The notes beneath the pieces were generated by a model that was given only the letters and a program-made list of their open reading frames with translations, made no database searches and was not told the DNA's origin. Shown here piece by piece: positions 1 to 4,365 of a stretch of DNA of 5,495 nucleotides. Source of the stretch: Oscillospiraceae bacterium (lineage in GTDB: Bacteria > Bacillota_A > Clostridia > Oscillospirales > Oscillospiraceae). Position 1 is the first letter of the stretch; every line of letters begins with the position of its first letter. A program made the position numbers and the translations under genes. The DNA is taken from positions 1-5,495 of the forward strand of contig JAFQPT010000091.1 of assembly GCA_017411665.1 (NCBI GenBank), written 5' to 3'.

Positions 1-63
1 CGCTTCAACATCACAAAACCCGGCAGCACCTATAATATCATTATGGGTGGTTCCGCAATGTAA
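1..63 (+). CDS. C-terminal end of an unidentified protein (partial, 5' end outside window)
   Basis: Frame 1 is open from the left edge to a TAA stop at 61-63 and encodes 20 residues ending NIIMGGSAM. An intrinsic terminator starts only 8 bases after the stop, which is the main reason to believe this is a real gene end. The short tail is rich in Gly, Ser, Thr and Asn, and its alternation of polar and hydrophobic residues would suit a final beta strand. That is too little to assign a family. No function is proposed. Confidence 0.6.
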   Translation, partial: RFNITKPGSTYNIIMGGSAM

Positions 64-70
64 CCCCCAA

Positions 71-102
71 AACGGCTTGGAAAATTCCAAGCCGTTTTTC
101 TT
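71..102 (+). terminator. Intrinsic terminator after the partial gene
   Basis: A perfect 10-bp stem, AACGGCTTGG (71-80) with CCAAGCCGTT (87-96), closes a 6-base loop. It is followed by a T-rich run (TTTTTCTT, 95-102). It ends the transcript of the gene whose stop is at 61-63 and insulates the metal transporter promoter just downstream. Confidence 0.9.
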
Positions 103-104
103 AT

Positions 105-119
105 TAATAATCATTATCA
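105..119 (+). promoter_or_regulatory. Fur-family operator (7-1-7 type) upstream of the ZIP gene
   Basis: The 15-mer TAATAATCATTATCA matches the Bacillus Fur 7-1-7 consensus TGATAATNATTATCA at 13 of 14 defined positions. By my hand count it matches the PerR consensus (TTATAATNATTATAA) at 12 and the Zur consensus (TCGTAATNATTACGA) at 10 of 14. It sits inside a wider dyad, with ATTAAT arms at 103-108 and 119-124, and ends 6 bases before the -35 box at 126. A Fur-family metal sensor is the natural reader, and Fur is the best match. Which paralogue binds, and whether it represses or activates, cannot be told from sequence. The local A/T richness raises the chance of accidental similarity. Confidence 0.65.
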
Positions 120-125
120 TTAATA

Positions 126-154
126 TTGACAGATTCTCTAAGATGGTTTATAAT
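126..154 (+). promoter_or_regulatory. Consensus sigma-A promoter of the ZIP transporter gene
   Basis: The -35 box TTGACA (126-131) and the -10 box TATAAT (149-154) both match consensus perfectly and are spaced by the ideal 17 bp. Transcription would start near 161, giving a leader of about 33 nt before the ATG at 194. So strong a promoter directly beside an operator suggests control mainly by repression, which is inference. Confidence 0.9.
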
Positions 155-181
155 GCAGTTAGATGAACCTACCGAATTAGT

Positions 182-187
182 GAGGTG
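182..187 (+). promoter_or_regulatory. Ribosome binding site that fixes the ZIP start
   Basis: GAGGTG is a six-base match to the complement of the 16S rRNA 3' end and lies 6 bases before the ATG at 194. It overlaps the in-frame GTG at 185, which would otherwise give a protein three residues longer. The GTG is therefore part of the binding site and the ATG at 194 is the start. Confidence 0.85.
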
Positions 188-193
188 GAACTT

Positions 194-970
194 ATGTTTA
201 CGATTATTCGAGGAATTATGATTCCCTTTATTGGCACTGCATTGGGTGCAGGCTGTGTCTATCTGATGAAAGGCGAATTGAATCGCAGCGTTCAGCGAGG
301 TTTGACAGGATTCGCAGGCGGTGTCATGGTGGCTGCATCTATTTGGAGCTTACTGATTCCCGCAATGAACTATTCCGAGCATATGGGAAAACTGTCATTT
401 CTCCCTGCCGCTATAGGTTTTTGGGCGGGTATTCTGTTTTTGATGCTGTTGGATAAGATCATTCCTCACTTGCACATGTTTAGCAGTGAAAGCGAAGGCC
501 CCAAAGCACATCTGGACAAGGATACCATGCTGATGCTGGCAATGACGATTCATAATATCCCCGAAGGCATGGCAGTGGGTGTGGTATATGCAAGCCTTCT
601 TGCAGGCGACGGCATTTCCGTTCCTGCCGCACTGGCACTGAGCATTGGGATTGCCATTCAAAATTTCCCCGAAGGCGCGGTATTGTCCATGCCCTTGCGC
701 TCAAGCGGTGTCAGCCGCGGCAAGGCGTTCGGCTATGGGGTACTCAGCGGTGTGGTAGAACCGATTGGCGCTGTACTCACTATTGTGGCTGCCCATCTGG
801 TTGTTCCCATTCTTCCCTATCTCCTTGCATTTGCAGCAGGGTCCATGATTTACGTCGTTGTGGAAGAATTGATTCCCGAAATGAGCGAAGGCGAACACTC
901 CCATGTGCCTGTCCTGTTGTTTGCAGCAGGCTTCACGCTGATGATGGTACTGGACGTCGCTCTCGGATAA
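194..970 (+). CDS. ZIP-family divalent metal transporter (GufA/ZupT-like)
   Basis: This 258-residue membrane protein probably imports divalent metal ions (zinc, perhaps iron or manganese) into the cytoplasm. Eight hydrophobic segments are visible, at about residues 4-25, 40-57, 68-90, 112-137, 146-168, 180-203, 207-228 and 238-257, as in ZIP proteins. The signature metal-site motifs are present: HNIPEG (120-125) in segment four and QNFPEG (156-161) in segment five. Further acidic residues occur in later helices (E189, E224, E225). His residues lie near the segment three-four loop (H92, H94, H106) and in the segment seven-eight loop (H236, H238). Gln in place of His in the second motif is, as I recall, usual in the GufA-like branch. 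The gene stands alone, with its own operator, promoter and terminator. The metal is not decided by sequence, although the Fur-like box favours iron or a related metal signal. Confidence 0.92.
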   Translation: MFTIIRGIMIPFIGTALGAGCVYLMKGELNRSVQRGLTGFAGGVMVAASIWSLLIPAMNYSEHMGKLSFLPAAIGFWAGILFLMLLDKIIPHLHMFSSESEGPKAHLDKDTMLMLAMTIHNIPEGMAVGVVYASLLAGDGISVPAALALSIGIAIQNFPEGAVLSMPLRSSGVSRGKAFGYGVLSGVVEPIGAVLTIVAAHLVVPILPYLLAFAAGSMIYVVVEELIPEMSEGEHSHVPVLLFAAGFTLMMVLDVALG

Positions 971-984
971 AGTAAGGGCAAATC

Positions 985-1018
985 AAAAAGGAGCTGTGAT
1001 TTTTCACAGCTCCTTTTT
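985..1018. terminator. Bidirectional terminator between the ZIP gene and alkD
   Basis: A perfect 15-bp stem pairs 985-999 (AAAAAGGAGCTGTGA) with 1004-1018 (TCACAGCTCCTTTTT) around a TTTT loop. Reading rightwards, the T run at 1014-1018 ends the ZIP transcript, 14 bases after its stop codon. Reading leftwards, the A run at 985-989 supplies the U tract for the ddl-murF-alkD transcript. The right arm is also coding: it contains the last codons and the stop of alkD on the minus strand. Confidence 0.93.
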
Positions 1019-1702
1019 CTGTTTCAAAGTTTTCAAGTAGCTTTTCGTTGCTTCAGGCACGCGTCTGGATTCCACAGTCTTCTGAATGGCTTTGTTGTGC
1101 ACTTCCGTTTTGAGTACACCTTGCTCGATATATGGAATCGCCAGTTCGGGACATTTCCCCACTGCTTCCGCAAACAGCCACGACACCGCCATATTGATGT
1201 AATATTCCTCGCTGTCCACTTCACTTGCCAGTCGCAGCGTTTCTACCGCATACTCCTCTGTCAAAAAATGCTTCAGCAGCATCACCAATGCATAGCGCAC
1301 GGTGTAAGTATGCTCCGATTGCAGCCAGAGCTTACACTTTTCAAAAAGCTGCGCCTTATGGTTTCCGAACACCTTCGGAGAAAAGCAGTCGCAAACTGCC
1401 CAGTTATCAATATAGGGCAAAAAGAACTCTGTCTCAAACATGCAGGTATCATAATCCTTGATTTGCTCAATCAAAAACGAATGCACTGCATTTTCCTCAT
1501 AAAATTTGTGAGGCACATCCCGAAGGAACTCTGTAAGGTCTTCCCGCCCCGCGAACTGCTTTGCAATTCTGCGCATAACCGGTACACGCACACCCAACAT
1601 TCCATGCTGTTCCTGTGTCGGCACTAAGCTTCCGTGAAACGCCTTATATTTCTCCTCCGCATTCTCGACCAAAGCCCTGCGGATTTCTTCGGAAATACTC
1701 AT
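1004..1702 (-). CDS. alkD: DNA alkylation repair protein, AlkD-like DNA glycosylase
   Basis: This 232-residue protein is of the AlkD/HEAT-like repeat family, whose members excise positively charged alkylated bases such as 7-methylguanine and 3-methyladenine from DNA. It is almost all predicted alpha helix, as expected. Recognisable blocks are GVRVPVMRRIAK (37-48), DNWAVCD (99-105), YTVRYAL (133-139), YYINMAVSW (167-175) and KAIQKTVESRR (204-214). W101, D105, R136 and W175 line up in order and near-spacing with Trp109, Asp113, Arg148 and Trp187 of the Bacillus cereus AlkD active site. That alignment was made by eye from memory. The catalytic Asp is present, so an active enzyme is likely. The start ATG overlaps the murF stop by four bases (ATGA, 1699-1702), with a GAGG nine bases upstream. 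It is the last gene of the operon, and its stop lies inside the terminator stem. Confidence 0.9.
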   Translation of the reverse strand: MSISEEIRRALVENAEEKYKAFHGSLVPTQEQHGMLGVRVPVMRRIAKQFAGREDLTEFLRDVPHKFYEENAVHSFLIEQIKDYDTCMFETEFFLPYIDNWAVCDCFSPKVFGNHKAQLFEKCKLWLQSEHTYTVRYALVMLLKHFLTEEYAVETLRLASEVDSEEYYINMAVSWLFAEAVGKCPELAIPYIEQGVLKTEVHNKAIQKTVESRRVPEATKSYLKTLKQKKEL

Positions 1703-3060
1703 TTTTGCAATGCCTCAACCACTGCTTCCAAATGCAGTCCGTGAGAGGCTTTCACCAGAACATAATCACCGTCCTGCACCAAAGTGCAGATTGCACGTTC
1801 CAAAGATTCGCGGTCTGCAAAATGAATGACATCGGTCATACCTGCTTCCTTGGCAGCAGCAGCAATATCCACACCCAGTTCTCCGCATGCAATCAGCTTG
1901 TCGATGCCTTCTCTGCAGCATACTTCACCCATTTCACGGTGCATAGACACGCTTTCGGTTCCAAGTTCATACATGTCACCCAGTACCGCAACCTTTCTGC
2001 CGGGGCACATTGCCAGAGATTCGATGGCAGACTTCATAGAATCGGGATTTGCATTGTAGCAGTCGTTGATCACAGTCAGCTTGCCCGTTTCAATCACCGC
2101 TGCCCTGCCGCCTACAGGCTGATAAGCTGCAATCCCTGCCGCAATATCCGCATCACTCATACCAAAATTCATACACACCGCAGCTGCGCCCAAAGCAGCC
2201 AAAATCATATGCTTTCCGTAAGCGTGAATGGTCACAGGAATGCGGCGGTCGAAGCAGACGATATCGCAGCTGATACCGTCTTTACCGTGCACAACCACAT
2301 TCTCCGCATGGAACACACAGTCTTCCTTGGTGCCGAAGGTAAACACATCCAGACCTGCATAGTCATAGCGTGCCAGCAAGTCATCATCCCCGCAGACAAA
2401 CACGCTGCCACCTGCCTTGATGTAAGGCATCATTTCCGTCTTAGCCAAAAATACGCCGTAGCGGTCACCCAGAAATTCCAGATGGCAGCGGCCGATGTTG
2501 GTAAACACCGCTACATTGGGACGTACGATTTTAGCCAGATATTCCATTTCACCGAAATGATTGATACCCATTTCCACAACCGCTGCACGATGCTTGGGGT
2601 TGATACGGGACAAGGTCATGGGAACACCCATGTGGTTGTTATAGTTCTTATCGGTCTTTAAAACCGCAAAACGCTGCTCCAGAATGGAAGCAATCATTTC
2701 CTTCATGGTGGTCTTTCCCACTGATCCTGTAATGCCCACAATGGGAATCTGCAGGGTTGCGCGATAAGCTGCTGCAATATCACCCATGGCAGCAACCACG
2801 TCCTCTACCACAATGCAGGGACGAGTTTCCCCTTCGGGGACATGGGTCACCAGACAGGCAGCCGCACCTTTGTCAAACGCCATGGAAACAAACTTATGGC
2901 CGTCTACCTTCTCACCGGGCAGTGCGCAAAACAGATTGCCTTCCACTACAACACGGCTGTCAATTACGATTTCATTGGGCTGACGGACTGCAAGGTCACG
3001 GTCACCCATATATGTACCGCCGCAGGCAGCGGCCATGGTAATCAAACTCAAACCTGTCAT
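1699..3060 (-). CDS. murF: UDP-N-acetylmuramoyl-tripeptide--D-alanyl-D-alanine ligase
   Basis: MurF is the cytoplasmic ATP-dependent ligase that adds D-Ala-D-Ala to UDP-MurNAc-tripeptide, the last Mur-ligase step of peptidoglycan precursor synthesis. The 453 residues fit the usual length. In the N-terminal substrate domain are DSR (34-36) and FCALPGEKVDGHKFV (44-58). The central ATPase domain has the P-loop GITGSVGKTT (109-118), NYNN (139-142), VEMG (162-165), TNIG (187-190) and a lysine at 207 in the place expected for the carbamylated residue. The C-terminal domain has DCYNANPDSM (333-342), LGDM (360-363) and VLVKASHGLHLE (434-445). Val in GSVGKT replaces the commoner Asn, and SHG replaces SRG near the end. 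I take both as lineage variants. The start overlaps the ddl stop as ATGA, with GGAGAAG eight bases upstream. Confidence 0.97.
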   Translation of the reverse strand: MTGLSLITMAAACGGTYMGDRDLAVRQPNEIVIDSRVVVEGNLFCALPGEKVDGHKFVSMAFDKGAAACLVTHVPEGETRPCIVVEDVVAAMGDIAAAYRATLQIPIVGITGSVGKTTMKEMIASILEQRFAVLKTDKNYNNHMGVPMTLSRINPKHRAAVVEMGINHFGEMEYLAKIVRPNVAVFTNIGRCHLEFLGDRYGVFLAKTEMMPYIKAGGSVFVCGDDDLLARYDYAGLDVFTFGTKEDCVFHAENVVVHGKDGISCDIVCFDRRIPVTIHAYGKHMILAALGAAAVCMNFGMSDADIAAGIAAYQPVGGRAAVIETGKLTVINDCYNANPDSMKSAIESLAMCPGRKVAVLGDMYELGTESVSMHREMGEVCCREGIDKLIACGELGVDIAAAAKEAGMTDVIHFADRESLERAICTLVQDGDYVLVKASHGLHLEAVVEALQK

Positions 3061-4100
3061 TTGCTATACTTCTCCATAGATACTTCAATGATTTTTTCGC
3101 ACAGCTCGCCGTAATTCATTCCCATCGCTTCACCCATCTGAGGAATGAGGCTGGTGGGAGTCATGCCGGGAAGGGTATTGGCTTCCAGACAGTACATGGT
3201 CTTTTCGGGAGTGTTTTCCATAATAAAGTCTACTCGGCCGTAGGCATCCAGATGCAGCGCCTTATAAACCTGCTCAGCCAGTACCTGTACACGCAGGGTA
3301 TCTTCCGCATCAATGGGTGCAGGGCAGATTTCCTCAGTCAGACCTGCCTGATACTTGTTCTTGTAGTCATAGAAGCCCGCCTTGGGAATGATTTCAATGA
3401 CAGGCATTGCCTTGCCGTTCATAACCCCTACAGTCAGTTCTCTGCCGGAAATATATTTTTCTACAATGACTTCATCTTCGTAACGGAACGCATCGGAAAC
3501 CGCAGCTTCGTACTGAGGCAAATCGTATACAATGGCAGTGCCAACGGAAGACCCGCCGGAACAGGGCTTCACCACACAGGGGAAGCCTACATTTTCATAA
3601 GGTGCTGCGCCTTTCTTCAGCGTAATGGAAGGTGCGGTGGGTATGCCCGCCTGACGGAAGATTGCCTTAGATACACCTTTATTCATGGCCAGCGCACTGC
3701 CGAAATAGCCGGAGCCTGTGTAACGAATTCCTGCAATATCCAGTACGGCCTGCAGCTTACCGTTTTCCCCTTCCTCTCCGTGCAGAGCAAGGAAGGTAAT
3801 ATCTGCTTCGCGGCAGATTTCCAAAACATTATCGCCAATCAAACTGTCATTGTCCTGTTTGCGCTGAGCCTTGATTGCATCCAAATCGGGTGCCGTCTGC
3901 TCTACACGATATACGCTGTTTTCACGCTTACGTGCAAACAACTCCTTAGGGTCGCTATATGCTTCGGTGCAGCCAAAAAACAGGTCCATCAGTACCACAT
4001 CGTGACCTCTGTCACGCAGCGCATTGGCAACGCCATGGCCGGAAGACAAAGAAACATCACGCTCGTTGCTCAAGCCGCCGCAAAGTACAACAATTTTCAT
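3057..4100 (-). CDS. ddl: D-alanine--D-alanine ligase
   Basis: Ddl is a cytoplasmic ATP-grasp enzyme that joins two D-alanines, producing the dipeptide used by MurF, its neighbour. Numbering from the ATG at 4100 (347 residues), it shows the N-terminal NERDVSLSSG block (12-21) with the D-Ala-binding Glu13. It also has ALHGEEGENG (105-114), KPCSGGSSVGT (178-188) with the phosphate-loop serines, VEKYISGRELTVGV (213-226), YDYKNKY (244-250), RVDF (289-292) and EANTLPGMTPTSL (306-318) carrying the metal ligands. The Tyr in the YDYKNKY loop is typical of D-Ala-D-Ala ligases. VanA-type D-lactate ligases have His here, so no intrinsic vancomycin-type substitution is indicated. The stretch before ALHG (about 42-100) is longer than in E. 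coli DdlB. It is the first gene of the ddl-murF-alkD operon. An upstream in-frame ATG at 4106 would add two residues but is too close to the binding site. Confidence 0.97.
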   Translation of the reverse strand: MKIVVLCGGLSNERDVSLSSGHGVANALRDRGHDVVLMDLFFGCTEAYSDPKELFARKRENSVYRVEQTAPDLDAIKAQRKQDNDSLIGDNVLEICREADITFLALHGEEGENGKLQAVLDIAGIRYTGSGYFGSALAMNKGVSKAIFRQAGIPTAPSITLKKGAAPYENVGFPCVVKPCSGGSSVGTAIVYDLPQYEAAVSDAFRYEDEVIVEKYISGRELTVGVMNGKAMPVIEIIPKAGFYDYKNKYQAGLTEEICPAPIDAEDTLRVQVLAEQVYKALHLDAYGRVDFIMENTPEKTMYCLEANTLPGMTPTSLIPQMGEAMGMNYGELCEKIIEVSMEKYSK

Positions 4101-4108
4101 ATTCATAT

Positions 4109-4112
4109 CTCC
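4109..4112 (-). promoter_or_regulatory. Ribosome binding site that decides the ddl start
   Basis: On the minus strand GGAG occupies 4112-4109. It is 8 bases from the ATG at 4100 but only 2 bases from the upstream ATG at 4106. A 2-base gap is too short for initiation, so the protein should begin MKIVVLCGG rather than MNMKIVV. Confidence 0.75.
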
Positions 4113-4163
4113 AAATCAATAGATTCTAATTTCAAAAAATGTACTCATAATAATACAGTTTAT

Positions 4164-4192
4164 ATTGTACCACATCAATTCTCATCATTCAA
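4164..4192 (-). promoter_or_regulatory. Sigma-A promoter of the ddl-murF-alkD operon
   Basis: On the minus strand TTGAAT (4192-4187) and TACAAT (4169-4164) are separated by 17 bp. A TGG just before the -10 box makes it an extended -10 (TGGTACAAT). Each hexamer matches consensus at four or five of six positions. The A-rich stretch upstream of the -35 box (4200-4195 on this strand) could act as an UP element. Start of transcription would be near 4157, leaving a leader of about 57 nt with no clear hairpin. Confidence 0.75.
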
Positions 4193-4230
4193 ACTTTTTT
4201 GTAATAAGGCGTATTTTCGCAAAAAAAGTT
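4192..4230. repeat. Inverted repeat between two divergent promoters
   Basis: AACTTTTTT (4192-4200) and AAAAAAGTT (4222-4230) are perfect 9-base inverted arms separated by 21 bases. The left arm abuts the ddl -35 box. The right arm lies just upstream of where the -35 of the exonuclease promoter would be. The arms place an A tract upstream of each promoter, so UP elements for RNA polymerase are the simplest reading. A shared regulator site is possible. Simple A/T runs form such arms easily, so function is uncertain. Confidence 0.45.
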
Positions 4231-4251
4231 CGTGCATGTATTAACAACTTA

Positions 4252-4260
4252 TGCTATACT
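4252..4260 (+). promoter_or_regulatory. Extended -10 promoter of the exonuclease gene
   Basis: TGCTATACT combines the TGN extension (4252-4254) with the -10 box TATACT (4255-4260, five of six to consensus). The hexamer 17 bp upstream (GTGCAT, 4232-4237) is a poor -35, as is tolerated in extended -10 promoters. An A tract at 4221-4227 may help as an UP element. Transcription would begin near 4267, so the folded leader described next would sit at the very 5' end of the mRNA. Confidence 0.65.
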
Positions 4261-4271
4261 ATGTGAGTTAA

Positions 4272-4347
4272 CGTCCGTGATAGGACGAAATGAAGCCGGA
4301 TACAAACAGTTTCCTCATCGAATGAAGAACATCACCGTGTGCCGGCT
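4272..4347 (+). ncRNA. Candidate structured 5' leader with pseudoknot, unknown class
   Basis: Stem P1 is CGTCC (4272-4276) with GGACG (4283-4287) around the loop GTGATA. Five loop bases, GTGAT (4277-4281), are fully complementary to ATCAC (4331-4335), which allows an H-type pseudoknot. Stem P2 is AGCCGG (4294-4299) with CCGGCT (4342-4347), all Watson-Crick. It encloses an imperfect hairpin P3 (about 4309-4318 with 4322-4330, loop CGA, one internal mismatch). The ribosome binding site follows P2 by only a few bases, so folding could affect translation. The arrangement would suit a riboswitch or protein-bound leader. I do not recognise a known class, and the ligand or partner is unknown. Base pairing is seen directly; function is inference. 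Confidence 0.4.
4290..4325 (+). other. Possible leader micro-ORF 1 (11 codons)
   Basis: ATG at 4290 opens an 11-codon frame, MKPDTNSFLIE, ending at TGA 4323-4325. AGGA (4282-4285) lies four bases upstream, a short gap for a ribosome binding site, and that AGGA is also part of hairpin P1. The frame has no run of one amino acid such as classic attenuator peptides show. Its stop overlaps the ATG of micro-ORF 2 (ATGA, 4322-4325). Translation is unproven. Confidence 0.25.
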
Positions 4348-4351
4348 ATGA
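4322..4351 (+). other. Possible leader micro-ORF 2 (9 codons)
   Basis: ATG at 4322 overlaps the micro-ORF 1 stop and encodes MKNITVCRL. It ends at TGA 4349-4351, which in turn overlaps an ATG at 4348 in frame with the exonuclease. It has no ribosome binding site of its own, so it could only be read by reinitiation after micro-ORF 1. This rests on position alone. Confidence 0.2.
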
Positions 4352-4352
4352 A

Positions 4353-4356
4353 AGGA
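4353..4356 (+). promoter_or_regulatory. Ribosome binding site of the exonuclease gene
   Basis: AGGA, within AAAGGAAC, lies nine bases before the ATG at 4366. Neither the in-frame GTG at 4339 nor the ATG at 4348 has a comparable site. The bases AGGAA (4353-4357) are complementary to TTCCT at 4311-4315 in the leader, so the site could be masked in another fold. Confidence 0.7.
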
Positions 4357-4365
4357 ACCATCCAA

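Noticed and set aside
185..193. GTG at 185 as start of the ZIP transporter
   Set aside because: It lies inside the ribosome binding site GAGGTG (182-187) that serves the ATG at 194.
1615..2661. Long plus-strand open frame (348 codons) opposite murF and the start of alkD
   Set aside because: It is antisense to clear murF and alkD coding sequence. Its product is His/Cys-rich without a recognisable domain, as expected for a shadow frame, and I see no promoter or ribosome binding site for it.
4104..4106. ATG at 4106 as start of ddl
   Set aside because: It is only 2 bases from GGAG. The next in-frame ATG at 4100 has an 8-base gap and gives the usual MKIVVL N-terminus.
4116..4148. Ten-codon frame starting at ATG 4148-4146 in the ddl leader (minus strand)
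   Set aside because: It has no ribosome binding site, no repeated codons and no overlap with the ddl start. It is likely chance in A/T-rich sequence.
3252..4244. Plus-strand open frame (330 codons) opposite ddl
   Set aside because: It is a shadow of ddl, with low-complexity shadow-type composition and an end running through the divergent promoter region.
4272..4347. Exonuclease leader as a pistol ribozyme
   Set aside because: The 5-bp hairpin, six-base pseudoknotted loop and A-rich joiner resemble pistol. However, the pseudoknot partner lies on the 3' side of the internal hairpin rather than the 5' side, and I do not see the conserved residues before the pseudoknot strand. This rests on memory of the family.
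4272..4347. Exonuclease leader as a hammerhead, T-box, fluoride or preQ1 RNA
   Set aside because: A GAA(A) follows the first hairpin, but CUGAUGA does not precede it, so it is not a hammerhead. No T-box TGGNACCGCG-like core is present. The fluoride and preQ1 consensus segments as I remember them are absent.
4339..4365. Longer exonuclease start at GTG 4339 or ATG 4348
   Set aside because: Neither has a ribosome binding site, and the added residues precede the first strand of the exonuclease fold. The ATG at 4366 has AGGA nine bases upstream. The ATG at 4348 stays possible only if reinitiation from the micro-ORF occurs.
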